Below are positions 9,801 to 20,407 of a stretch of 64,000 nt of DNA, piece after piece. Numbering within the stretch: the first letter of the stretch is position 1; the number at the start of each line of letters is the position of its first letter. The notes under the pieces were generated by a model. That model saw nothing but the letters and a program-made list of their open reading frames with translations. It did not search any database and was not told the origin of the DNA. The position numbers and the translations under genes were made by a program. The stretch is from contig OZ007509.1 in the NCBI GenBank assembly GCA_963931865.1, positions 7,823,027 to 7,887,026 on the forward strand, in the 5' to 3' direction. Origin of the DNA: Axinella damicornis. Taxonomy: Eukaryota > Porifera > Demospongiae > Axinellida > Axinellidae.

Positions 9801-12800
9801 TACCAGGCAAGCCTGCCATTTCAGCTGCATGTCTGTATACACTTTCATCCAACAGGTGGAATTTGTTGCAGCCATGTTTGAGTTGGATGCTGCTGCACCT
9901 CTGTGGTTGGTGAAACAGTCGGGCAATGTGGCGGTTACCCCACGGGATGGCATGTTTGCTGGCCCCCTGGTCACTCCTGGGGCAACCTATGAGGTTAGGG
10001 GGAAGGGGACACGCAAGCCGTCACCACCTGCTGCAGTGCTATTCGGGGGCAAGGGAACCGCCTCTCCATTTGGAGCCTACTGCACGCCCACTACTTCCTA
10101 CATTGCATCCCAGCGCCCACCAGTCAGTAGTAAAGTGCAGAAGGGCATTTGGCGCAAAACTATAATTGTGGTGCCAAGAAAGGTACCGGATCAAGCAAGT
10201 CAAATCCTCATGTGGATTACAAAGTTGTCACCCAAGTTGTTGTTAAGCCTGATGAAACCAAATGTACGCTAAAAGCTGTGGCTGAAATGGTGAAGGAGCA
10301 GCTGTCGTTCAATGTCCTTCTTTTGGATAGCAAATGCTTTCTGCTCCTTGACAACGATAGCACTAATGGGGTGGAATTCTGGAAGTCAACCTGGAAAGTG
10401 CTGGCAGCAAACCGCTTGACTTACACCAGGTTGACAGGGAGGACATCACCTGAAAAACCAACCATTGATCTCACCGAAGGTGACAGTGACAGTAACCCCT
10501 TCACCCAAAAGACCAAGAGTAGAATCGTGCAAATGTTCATCTGTCCTGACCAAGCTGAATGAGGTGGCCAAGGGTGTGGAAGCAGTGCAAAGGGTCACCA
10601 ACTTCCTCTCAAACCTTCAGCAGGCGTTCAATTGTGTGATATGCAGGGTGCTCCCTGTTGTGAGAGGGTCATCTGGTGCCAGTCATGTGTGGATGCATGG
10701 CTTAGTTTACACGAAAGCAGCCCCCACTGCTCCTGCACAACTGGCATCACGTCTAGGTTTGCCCTGCGAGGAATGGGGGACTCATCATATGCCTTAAATC
10801 CTCGGTGGGTAGCAAGGAGGAACCGCATTCTGTGCCTAGCCCTCCACCTGTGCATACCTCCAATGACTATTCGGATACCAGTGACTTGGAGGATCTTCCC
10901 ACTTTCAGGGGCATCTCTAACTGACAGTCTCCATGTAAGCCACAACTTCATATGTAGCTTGCCCCCAGATATCACATTCGGATACTCCAGAGGATCTTCC
11001 ACCTTCAGGGACCTCTCTAACTGACAGTCTCCATGTAAGCAGTTAACCGCTTTTTTTCCCCCGTATATAGCTTGCCTAGATATCATATTCGGATACCAGT
11101 GACTTGGAGGATCGTCCCACCTTCAGGGGCCATATTCCTCATTTAAAGCCATCTGTTACATTGGTATCATATTTTTGTAAGTCCCTCACTGTCACATGAA
11201 CTTTCTCTATAATTGTTGCAACATCACATGAACTTTCTCTATAATTATTTGGGGGTGGGGCCTACTCTAATGAACCACTTTAAATGGAGTCAGGGGTTTA
11301 ATAGTAGATACCAGGTGTAGTGTAATGTGCATACCTGCGTTGTAGCAGTGATGTAATGGTTTTATCGTCTGCATTACATCATGCCTGTATCACATGTGTA
11401 TGTAACTGTGTGGCTATGTTCTATGAAGTAGGCTAAAAGTACCAGGTCTCAATTGACTCGTGAGGTGTTTCTAAGAAGAACATGACATGGTGGCAGCGGT
11501 GCTGGGATCAGTCTTACGCCAGAGGAAAAGCCAGAACAGCCAACGAGGGTGCAGTTACGATCGTTGACAGTCAAGCACATGGCAGCAACATTTCAAGTGG
11601 TGGCTCCCAAGCCGTTCAACTTCAGCCGTCCTGAAGAGTGGACAAAGTGGAGCCATCGATTTGAGTGGCTTCGAAAGGCATCCGGGCTGGATGAAAAGGA
11701 CGACAAAGCCCAAGTCAACATGCTCGTATACTCCATGGGGGACAAAGCCGACGATATCTTTGAGCGTGTCCGGTTCACTTGCGCAGACAGGAGGAAGGAG
11801 AGCCCACAGACACATTTATCACGTCACTCTGTTCCCTAGCCGAGCACTGTGGCTATGGCAATCTGCACAATGAAATGATCCGGGACAGAATCATTGTGGG
11901 AATATGCAACTCGCAGCTGTCAGAGAAACTGCAGTTGGACTCGGGATTGACTCTGGAGAAAGCTGTCACTCACATACTTCAATCAGAAATCATTAAACAG
12001 CAATTGACAGCAACAGCGGAGGTGCTAAGCAGGATAGTCCTGTCGGTGCAGTTCAAAGAGCAAAGAGTGAAGGTGCAGTTCAAAGAGCAAAGAGAAGGTG
12101 CAGTTCAAAGAGCAAAGAGAAGGTGCAGTTCAAAGAGCAAAGAGAAGTAGACAGCCATACAGGGGCTCGGGCAGACAGAACAGTGGTGCCACTCTCCAGA
12201 AACAGCCTAGAAACAGCCTGGAAGCAGCTCAGCCTGTACCAGGTGTGGCACTCCGTCAGCATTGCCCTGCAAAGGAGGCTACATGCCGTAAGTGCAACAA
12301 GAAGGGTCGGACACTCTTAGGCGGCGTGTAGGTCCACAGTGAAGGTGGGCGGAGTACAAAGCCAAGGTGAGCGGAGTCTCGGGGATGCCTTTATGGGAGC
12401 TGCGGAGCCAACCTCACAAACTTCCAATCCTTGGGTTGTGCCTCTCCAACTGAATGGCAGGCCTGTTGACTTGCATTGACACAGGCGCAGAGGACACAGG
12501 CGCAGAGGACACAGGCGCAGAGGACACAGGCGCAGAGGTCACTGTCATCTCCGAGCAGACATATGAGAGAGCAGGACATCCTCCACTGAGAGAGCAGACC
12601 ATATGAGAGAGCAAGACGCCCTCGTCCAGCTCTAGCTTCTTCAATCGACAGCCATGGCAGTACTTTGGGGTCGAAAATGGTAGCTACAGCACTAGCTAGT
12701 GCATTGACCCCCTGGATACAGCACTAGCTAGTGCATTGACCCCCTGGATACAGCACTAGCTAGTGCACTGACCCCCTGGCTACAGCACTAGCTAGTGCAC

Positions 12801-15800
12801 TGACCCCCTGGCTACAGCACTAGCTAGTGCACTGACCCCCTGGCTACAGCACTAGCTAGTGCACTGACCCCCTGGCTACAGCACTAGCTAGTGCACTGAC
12901 CCCCTGGCTACAGCACTGGCTAGTGCACTGACCCCCTGGCTACAGCACTAGCTAGTGCATTGACCCCCTGGCTACAGCACTAGCTAGTGCACTGACCCCC
13001 TGGCTACAGCACTAGCTAGTGCACTGACCCCCTGGCTACAGCACTAGCTAGTGCACTGACCCCCTGGCTACAGCACTAGCTAGTGCACTGACCCCCTGGC
13101 TACAGCACTAGCTAGTGCACTGACCCCCTGGCTACAGCACTAGCTAGTGCACTGACCCCCTGGCTACAGCACTAGCTAGTGCATTGACCCCCTGGATACA
13201 GCACTAGCTAGTGCACTGACCCCTGGCTACAGCACTAGCTAGTGCACTGACCCCTGGCTACAGCACTAGCTAGTGCACTGACCCCCTGGCTACAGCACTA
13301 GCTAGTGCACTGACCCCCTGGCTACAGCACTAGCTAGTGCACTGACCCCCTGGCTACAGCACTAGCTAGTGCACTGACCCCCTGGCTACAGCACTGGCTA
13401 GTGCACTGACCCCCTGGCTACAGCACTGGCTAGTGCACTGACCCCCTGGCTACAGCACTAGCTAGTGCACTGACCCCTGGCTACAGCACTAGCTAGTGCA
13501 CTGACCCCCTGGCTACAGCACTAGCTAGTGCACTGACCCCCTGGCTACAGCACTAGCTAGTGCACTGACCCCCTGGCTACAGCACTAGCTAGTGCACTGA
13601 CCCCCTGGCTACAGCACTAGCTAGTGCACTGACCCCCTGGCTACAGCACTAGCTAGTGCACTGACCCCCTGGCTACAGCACTAGCTAGTGCACTGACCCC
13701 TGGCTACAGCACTAGCTAGTGCACTGACCCCCTGGCTACAGCACTAGCTAGTGCACTGACCCCCTGGCTACAGCACTAGCTAGTGCACTGACCCCCTGGC
13801 TACAGCACTAGCTAGTGCACTGACCCCTGGCTAGTGTACCAGCACCCTTGCTAATGCACAGGTCTCCTTCGTACTTTTATCTCGGAATGGGTTACGTGAG
13901 TACAAGGGTAATCTCTGACCTGGTATAGTTGAACCTCTGGTGTACTAGGAAGGTAAGGGAGTACTCCAGCCCAGAGAAGAGGAAGAGGTAGATAAAGTAG
14001 GCCACACTCATCACACGAAGGTTACGTAGTTCTGAAGAGGAGACACACACAACATACTGTAACATACGTAAACAGAGTGACAGCTTAGCAGCACAAGTAA
14101 ATCAATTAGTTTCATAGACGCAGAAAATGAGCGGGTGCCAGTCGCCTGATGTTATTTCCTGCCTTAGAGGGAAGAGAAGTTTGAACTCGTTGGACAATTG
14201 AGAATGAATTGTTAGCTAGCCCTTTGTGAGCCAGCATTGAGTGAATCTTTCGCACTGATGTGAAGGCCTGGACCTAGAGCTAAAATATCTACCTAAGAGT
14301 AGGAGCCGCATCCAGGCCCTCCCTAAGGGAAGACAAAGTGTCTCACATATATCCTTCAAGATATAGGCTATAGGCACATGCACCTAATAACTACCATACT
14401 TTCACAAGTAACTGGGTTTGAACAGATGGCAATTTGATTTCCTGCTCAGTCAGGAAATTAAGTCATACCATGGATCTCAGGTACCTTGGTTTACTGCATC
14501 TACACTAGGGTTAGTCAGCTTTGGCAGTAACCTCTACATTTTATAGTCAGAGCCACATCATAGAGTGTTTTCATGTGATGTACGGTTTACGTCATCAGAC
14601 TTTCGGTGTGTGTACACGTTGAATGGAGATTTGGTAGATACATGATGCAGACAGCTAATGGACTTACTTCACAATGCTCAATATCACTCACCACTTGGTA
14701 CATGTTATTATGTGAGAAGCAAGTACGTACACTGCAATTGCAGACTTCAACGTACAACTCCTATCACTATATAGCAAACACTCTATACCATTGACATACA
14801 TACAAATACCCTCTCTACATAGTTACCTTTCTGCCCTATTCTTACAACAGCATCATACTTGAACAGAGACACAGGGTTGACAAGATAAAGAGTTCCCTGG
14901 ATGCCACTCCCCAAAGACGTTGCCTATTGAGTGACAAGATCACAAGAGATTAGCCACATTTTCATAGCCTCGTTCTCAGGCCCCGCCCAGCTTTTCATCG
15001 CTGGCAGAACCGAAGCGGCGCACGGGCCTGGGAACGAGGCTAACATTTTCATAGTCATTGAAATAACTTTGAGGTAAAGAATCTGAGTTAGTGAATCATA
15101 ATTATGCTCCTGGTAATAGTCCACAAAATATTGTAATCTGGGCTTGATTTTCAGTTTTGTTGTTCTCGGTCCCAGACCCAAACCAACCCCAAGCGATCCG
15201 TGCTGGGGTTGGTTTTTGGGTCGGGGGCCGAGACCATAGATTAATTCGTATGTACGTCCCTTAGGCAATACAGAAATACTCGAGTTGAAATATATTGTGT
15301 ATTTCCAAGCTGTTCAGTTCCCACTTCTAGCATTGTTTGGCTTGTGGTCATTCTGTATCCGATGCAACGAGGGAAATTGTCTTCGTGTAACATTGGTGAA
15401 CTCCTAGGAAAGCACACAAATATTCTGACTACACTGCAATGACCATCACTGTCCATGCACTGACGCTTTCGTTACAATTTACACAAACTCATATTATTCA
15501 TGGCGGAATTGATTTGACCAATATAAAAGATATGATGTCATGTGGGCAATGTCAATGATGTCTTGTAGGTGCACATTAATTGGAGCAAGCTGTAAGTATG
15601 AGCTGGTGGATGTACGTATCAGAGTCAGCCGAAGTATCCAGAAGGTGAGAGTAAAGCATGGCACGGTACGATATCATTCTGAAAAGACTGTTACAGTGTA
15701 GCTAGTGCCCTACCAGAAGTGCGGTTGACTCTCCAACAAAACATAATCTTGATATCAGCTAGATATATTGCCTAGCCTCGTTCCCAGGCCCCGTCTCGGG

Positions 15801-17247
15801 CCTGGGAACGAGGCTAGATATTGCCAGAATGCACATAACGAATTGGTTTATTCAAGGGTTACATTTTATGCATCCATACCACTCAAGCCAACATGTGTTC
15901 CCACTCCTTACCCTTCTCTCCGGAGGTAGTGATTCCCGGAACAGAGCTGCCACAAACAGTATATCAATAACGGCAAGGGAGAGGGCAAATATGGCAGGGT
16001 ACTGGAAGGTGGTGAAAGAGCCCACCGCACCACTCTGCTTGCCCAAGATGGAGAACATAGCTCCTATCATAGGCCCAAAGATGAACCCAAGGGAGAATGC
16101 CACACCAATCAAGGCCTGTGTGTGCATGTGTGCACGTGTTTGTGTGTGTACATACATGTGTGTGTGTGTGCATGTGTGTGAACGTGTACATGTATGTGTG
16201 CGTACATGCGTGGGTGCAAGAAAGGGGTCAATGTACGTGTCTCCTTCCTTCATGGCAATGGTGTGTGTGTGCATGTGTGTGAACGTGTACATGTATGTGT
16301 GCGGACATGCGTGGGTGCAAGAAAGGGGTCAATGTACGTGTCTCCCTTCCTTCATGGCAATGGTGTTAGCATGGCCCACAACAGTTCACTCTTCAGAGGT
16401 CTCACAATATGTATCTGGTCTCCCTCACTAAATATGCACGTGTCTAGGTACGTAGCGCATTGCTCTGGTACACCGACAACCTTGTGCAATAGTATCTCTG
16501 GCTAAGAGCATTAGTACTGGGTCTGGGCTGGGCTACTAGGCGCTACAATAAGTAAGTACAAAGGTCACAGAGTATGAAGATCAGAGGTCTCACGCACGTC
16601 TCTAGTCTAATCCTGCCCACCAAACACCCACATCCGTTACTCATACATGACCATGGAGAGATCGTCTGGCTACTGGATGATATTGTGAGCCCTAGCTGCA
16701 ATGGTGCATCAAGCTCTATAGCAGGTCAACTTTACTTCATTACTAGCTTCGTCCAAATCTGAATGTGCAGCTATAAGCGGCCCATCAGCCTAGCCTCGTT
16801 CCCAGGGAATGAGGGTACCCATCACCCCCACTTAGTCTGGCTAAGAGGCAATCCAGTGGTAAGTTTAGCTCTGGGTTCCCCATACCATTCTGTGCTTCCT
16901 AACTGTCACACACACAAGAAAAGAAACTGCTCCTGCCTGTTATACCATACTGTTAGGGAGCGGCCTTGGACCGAGGCCTAGAGGAATTGAACCCCACCTT
17001 CTGCTTACCATTCCCTTGGATCTCTTCTCTGGGGAAGTGACATCCGTCACTATGGTTGTGCTCAGGCTGACATTGCCTTTGAACAGACCACCCACAATCC
17101 TGGCTACCACAAACAAAATGAAGCTGTGCGATACTGCCCAGAGGGCGTAGGAGAAGGCCACCCCTATCTGTAGGTTGTGTTCAGAATGTGCATGCATGTG
17201 TGTGCGTGTGTGCGTGTGTAAGTGTGATGTGTATGGTTGAATGTGTG

Positions 17248-17321
<74 letters not shown>

Positions 17322-20300
17322 TGTGTGTGTGTGTGCACGTCCCATGCTTCATAGGCGGCTTATGGCTCCCCCTTGTACATGCTGCCAATATTATTGTTTG
17401 CAGGTTCTAATTCGCTAAGATTCCAATTATGGAACAGAGGAAATCACCTCACATACTGTTTAGCAAACTCTGCAACTCCACTGCCAAGACACCTCATCCA
17501 CTTCCTGGCACTACCATACCTGTCTTGTACTACAGACTCACCATGCTGATAATGAGGGTAGGTTTTCGACCATAGATGTCAGACGTTGCCCCAATGAGGG
17601 GAGACGCCAGGAACTGTAGCAGGGAAAACAGTGAGCCTAACAGACCTGGAGGCAGAGAGAAACAGTTCACCACGTACCCACACCACACAATGGTTGCAGG
17701 ACTCCCTGGCAGATCAGCCTAGGGTTGAAGATAGTCTTGTGCCCAGACCACACCCCATGAGACTAGGTTAACGTTGAAGAGACCACCTGCTTATAAATTA
17801 AAGTTGACTATACTTAGTAAATCACTACTACTAGTGGTGATGATGGTACATTCAATAAACTATCCCATCCCACGAGCTGTGCATTGTGAGGGTCTAATAA
17901 CAGCCTCCATCTAGCAGCTATATCACGTATGGATCTGGAGTACACTAGAGTGGAAACATGAAAACGTTTCCGGAAAGAAAATTCCTTCCCATACCTGACT
18001 GCTGACTCATGCACCAATGCAAACATGGACTTACCTCCCAGCAGCACCAAGTTGAAACGCTCCGTGTCAGGTGCTCCAATGAAGGACCTGAAACTGTCCA
18101 CTTTCTCTATCAGAGTGACATACAGCGTTCCCTGTCAGGAGGGTGGAATGGTAGTAAACATTGTCAACACAGCCAATGGAGCTGTCCAATGTGGTCAGAG
18201 GTAAGGCTTCATGCAGTCTGACTACAGGAACCTAGGCAACCAAGGGAACCACAGGAACCTAGGCAACCAAGGGAACCACAGGAACCTAGAGTACCAAGGG
18301 AACCACAGGAACCTAGGCAACCAAGGGAACCACAGGAACCTAGGCAACCAAGGGAACCACAGGAACCTAGAGTACCAAGGGAACCACAGGAACCTAGGCA
18401 ACCAAGGGAACCACAGGAACCTAGGCAACCAAGGGAACCACAGGAACCTAGGCAACCAAGGGAACCACAGGAACCTAGGCAACCAAGGGAACCACAGGAA
18501 CCTAGAGTACCATGCAAGGGCACCAAAGGGTAGAATATAGGTGAGCACACTCAAAGGACACTTGAATGTACTTTCCAAATGAAATTTCTCCCAGACAGGC
18601 TGGATTGGACAGAAAGCAACTTTAAGTCAATAATTTGATAAACTTGGAGAAGCAGCTGGTGGGACTCCACAGTTGAGTGCTTTAACTGCACTTGGGCACA
18701 CAGTCACTCGTGCACACACACAACTATTCTCAGGTTTGAGAGACTGCACAATTGTAATCCCATGAAGCACAGACAAGGACATGCAGAATACAAAATACTC
18801 AATCTCACAGACTGCTTTGTAAACATCATTGGGAATAGGTGTAGGGTGCAGTTTAGGGATGTGATATATCCACAATCAGCAGAGGGCCACGAACTATTCA
18901 GAGCCTCCATAGTAACATATGTGACACAGGCATTTTGGGATCCCAACGGGTTTATCGGACAGACAGACGACAGAGAGAGAGACCAAATTGCTTAAACCTG
19001 TTTTGTGACTTTGAATATGCTGGGCTCCAAACTTCATTCATCTGAACTTGGCCTCTAAGTTCGGACACCCCTACGTGTCTGCTACACAAAATGCAGGGCA
19101 ATTGGCTGCTAAGCCTCCCTGGGTACTGCATGGGCCATCCAGCCTAGCATAGGTCATTCTTCTGCTCCCAAGCTTTGATTGCCGGCAAACAGGCCTGAAA
19201 AATGTCATTTCCAGACCTTCATTAAACAGGCAACTCGCTTGATGGTGCCAAACTACTGCATACAGGCTGTCTCAGTTTACCATCTAAACCGCTCTAGGGT
19301 GGTTTAGCTCACATGTTTTTCAGTTTGAATAAAGCACGGTTTGGTCGAAGTCAGGCAATCAATGTCTGATGATCGGTAATTCACTCTACTTGCAATACAT
19401 GTGCTGCATGTGGTAGCCTCATTCCCAGGCGCTTGGTAATTGGGGAGAAGAGCGCCTGGTATCCACTGTTTGCACATGCGTAGCTCCCCAGGTTTTTGTG
19501 GGGAACTTGGAAACTACTGTTATACTAGTCCGTGTTACACGACCGTACATTACTGAAACACGGGAGTCGTTTTACATCTACAAGACGCTGTTCTGTTCAA
19601 CCAAGCCGTGCCGTACGCCCTCGGTCATGTCGGAAAGCCAGGAATGGTGCTGAGGACGAACAACTGACAGCAATACAGCACATACACAACGGCAAGAATG
19701 TGTTTGTATGGTTACATACGGCCAGGTCGAATTTATATATGGGGTCTTACTGTTTGTATCGTGCTTCGTGTCCACTTCGGAAAGGCAGAAGCGGCGTATT
19801 GCCATCCACAAACTTTGAAACCATGGCCTCGCATGATGCTGGAGTCGTATATTTTACCGAATATATGTCTGTGTTATTTCAGCTTGCGTATCTCAATGAA
19901 TTATACGGAGAATGTAAAGGAACTGCTCACGCATGCGTGAACAGTGGATACCAGGCGCTCTTCTCCCCAATTACCAAGCGCCTGGGAACGAGGCTATGCA
20001 TGTGGTAGATGTCATGAGCAATGAGTTTCTTAGGGAGCAGTTATAAATAGGCCAATGTGCATATGCAGCAATAGTCTCAATTGGACCAGACTCTTTGCAC
20101 GGGGAGGAGGATCCATAGAATGGATGTGTGCGTATCATTATCACATGCGCTTTGAATTCAGCAGCTACCAATGTATTGTGTTTCAAATACATTGATACAA
20201 TCATACCTGGTCGTGGTGGTCGTAGTACTCTAGCAGTGAGGGCATAAGGGGCAGGATCACAGTGAACCCCAGCAAATCCAGCAACAGCGAGAGAAACACA

Positions 20301-20407
20301 ACCGATAGCGTCCAGTGGTCGCTACCAGCCCTCCTAACTGGCGCATTGTGCGTATTCTGTAGCTCCGGTCTCTTCGAATTCTCGTTTCTCAAGTCGACGG
20401 ACTTCAT
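6897..20407 (-). CDS. MFSD10 (TETRAN)-like major facilitator transporter, 3' end not found
   Basis: Multi-pass major facilitator family protein; vertebrate MFSD10 is an organic-anion transporter-like protein. Exons in gene order: 20207-20407, 18035-18131, 17542-17645, 17009-17167, 15912-16115, 14827-14923, 13920-14031, 7658-7713, 6897-6949. All have GT/AG edges and compatible phases, giving 361 codons. It starts MKSVDLR; helix 1 is [21 protein letters not shown] motif A is visible as [11 protein letters not shown], followed by [17 protein letters not shown] and [12 protein letters not shown] second [19 protein letters not shown] segment and [18 protein letters not shown] are as in MFSD10. The family has about 455 residues, so about 95 C-terminal residues are missing and probably lie off the left edge. 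Introns hold GT microsatellites, a 27-bp minisatellite, a 32-bp satellite and several retroelement relics. Confidence 0.9.
7440..7600 (+). repeat. Dispersed repeat, copy 1 (abuts exon 8)
   Basis: Shares long near-identical words (ACTCTTCAGGATGCATTGAA, GCAGCCTTCTCCC, CATACAAAAT) with 58234-58405. It ends about 60 bp from the 5' splice site of exon 8 of the transporter gene. Confidence 0.7.
8149..8784 (+). mobile_element. C-terminal zinc finger plus restriction-like endonuclease of a non-LTR retroelement
   Basis: An uninterrupted 211-codon frame. Its N-terminal part has a CTIC...GDHQVGC...HRHRD cluster, like the CCHC finger that precedes restriction-enzyme-like endonucleases in R2/NeSL/Utopia-type retroelements. 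It is followed by [11 protein letters not shown] and [11 protein letters not shown], which fit the PD...ExT/K core. No reverse transcriptase is found upstream, so this is a 5'-truncated insertion inside intron 7 of the transporter gene, in antisense. A short A-rich stretch at 8852-8865 could be its tail. Assignment to a specific clade is not possible from the sequence alone. Confidence 0.6.
9195..9450 (+). repeat. Tandem repeat, about 58-bp unit, about 4 copies
   Basis: Each unit contains ATTTCAGATTCCTTGCCC, then CAGAAAGCCGAAATCC. The last copy is degenerate (GAAGCCGAAGCC). Within a unit GATTTC and GAAATC form a small inverted repeat. The apparent ORF over it is a repeat artefact. Confidence 0.75.
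9555..11130 (+). pseudogene. Decayed RING-type gene with triplicated 3' end
   Basis: Candidate exon 1 (9555-9623) starts MECQ, hits a stop at codon 5, then reads [18 protein letters not shown] up to a GTAAGT donor. Exon 2 starts after CAG at 9856 ([19 protein letters not shown]). Frame changes near 10190 and 10500 are needed to read through [15 protein letters not shown] and [16 protein letters not shown] into FNCVICR. The RING then continues in another frame as [18 protein letters not shown] and SPHC, with the loop after the first CxxC lost. The C-terminal piece [15 protein letters not shown] plus stop is present in three tandem copies (about 10865-11130). It lies antisense in intron 7 of the transporter gene. 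Probably a dead member of a multicopy family whose exact function is unknown to me. Confidence 0.6.
11315..11487 (+). mobile_element. Probable 5' LTR end
   Basis: Sequence ending ...CATGACA lies directly in front of a primer-binding-site-like TGGTGGCAGCGGTGCTGGGA (11488-11507). The left LTR boundary is not fixed because no 3' LTR was found to compare it with. Confidence 0.45.
11488..12660 (+). mobile_element. Broken gypsy-type LTR retroelement (gag, zinc knuckle, start of protease)
   Basis: After the primer-binding site, gag starts with ATG at 11579 ([34 protein letters not shown]). A deletion or frameshift near 11775 follows, then [18 protein letters not shown] and [11 protein letters not shown] 25-bp unit is repeated four times (12046-12148). 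The zinc-knuckle remnant is split over two frames ([21 protein letters not shown]). The retropepsin active-site block DTGAE is repeated four times in tandem (12478-12537), followed by [10 protein letters not shown]. No reverse transcriptase, integrase or 3' LTR is present. It is antisense within intron 7 of the MFSD10-like gene and not functional. Confidence 0.75.
12685..13832. repeat. Satellite array, 32-bp unit, about 36 copies
   Basis: A highly homogeneous head-to-tail array. The unit is mostly 32 bp, occasionally 31 by loss of one C in the CCCCC run. Each unit contains the 14-bp perfect palindrome GCACTAGCTAGTGC followed by ACTGACCCCCTGGCTACA. Variants carry CATTG for CACTG, GGATACA for GGCTACA or CTGGCTAG for CTAGCTAG, often in adjacent units. 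The array ends about 90 bp from the 5' splice site of transporter exon 7 and begins where the LTR element stops. There are no spacers, so it is not CRISPR-like. Confidence 0.95.
14032..14826 (-). other. Intron 6 of the MFSD10-like gene
   Basis: Lies between exon 7 and exon 6 of the transporter. No repeat or ORF of note was recognised. Confidence 0.6.
14965..15042. mobile_element. Palindromic MITE with perfect 9-bp target duplication
   Basis: TAGCCTCGTTCTCAGGCCC ... GGGCCTGGGAACGAGGCTA, flanked on both sides by ACATTTTCA. This is the clearest evidence of transposition for the family. Confidence 0.85.
15140..15240. repeat. Short inverted repeat
   Basis: TCTCGGTCCCAGACCCAAAC and CCAACCCCAAGC are complemented by the GGTTGGTTTTTGGGTCG and CCGAGA block about 50 bp further on. 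It is a further MITE-like hairpin in the same intron. Confidence 0.5.
15773..15816. mobile_element. Minimal palindromic MITE (44 bp)
   Basis: Almost nothing but the two ends: TAGCCTCGTTCCCAGGCC, a few bases, then GGCCTGGGAACGAGGCTA. The flanks TATATTGCC / GATATTGCC match at most positions, suggesting a 9-bp duplication. Confidence 0.8.
16116..16370 (-). repeat. CA/TG microsatellite plus a 105-bp duplication at an acceptor
   Basis: TG-rich sequence runs from exon 5 of the transporter. A block of about 105 bp (TGAACGTGTACATGTATG ... CATGGCAATG) is present twice in tandem at 16158-16262 and 16263-16366. In the gene sense this is a CA-rich run ending at the 3' splice site. Confidence 0.8.
17180..17336 (-). 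repeat. (TG)n microsatellite in intron 3 of the MFSD10-like gene
   Basis: A pure GT tract at about 17241-17334, with GT/GC-interrupted flanks reaching to within about 20 bp of the exon 4 acceptor at 17167. Long ORFs of His/Thr or Cys/Val repeats here are artefacts. Confidence 0.9.
18205..18515. repeat. Minisatellite, 27-bp unit, about 11 copies
   Basis: The unit contains AGGAACCTAGGCAACCAAGG. Two variants alternate: type A has GGCAACC and type B has AGAGTACC. The order is A A B A A B A A A A B, a higher-order pattern. It is 27 bp long and so open in all frames, which explains the long ORFs on both strands. It lies in intron 1 of the transporter gene, about 75 bp from the acceptor of exon 2. 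Confidence 0.9.
19414..19996. mobile_element. 583-bp TIR element, TAGCCTC family, perfect 9-bp TSD
   Basis: TIRs of about 60 bp (TAGCCTCATTCCCAGGCGC, TTGGTAATTGGGGAGAAG, CGCCTGG) are inverted at the right end, including the GGATACC / GGTATCC inner pair. Both sides are flanked by TGCATGTGG. The 158-codon plus-strand frame from 19532 matches nothing I know and may be chance. This is the longest family member and so the best lead to an autonomous relative. It lies in intron 1 of the transporter gene. Confidence 0.85.

Noticed and set aside
10149..10562. 137-codon ORF as a stand-alone gene
   Set aside because: It is one frame segment of the decayed RING-type gene; upstream and downstream parts continue in other frames.
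12685..13832. CRISPR-like array of 32-bp repeats
   Set aside because: Units are contiguous without spacers, and the DNA is clearly from an animal genome, inside an intron.
15829..16431. 200-codon plus-strand ORF
   Set aside because: It is the reverse of MFSD10-like exon 5 plus a TG microsatellite.
18209..18578. Three ORFs over 100 codons, Gly/Leu/Ser-, Asn/Gly- and Phe/Leu/Trp-rich
   Set aside because: The 27-bp minisatellite is a multiple of three and is open in several frames. It lies in an intron and shows no independent coding sign.
19532..20008. 158-codon ORF as a transposase or host gene
   Set aside because: It runs through the right TIR of the 583-bp element, shows no known motif and is probably chance.
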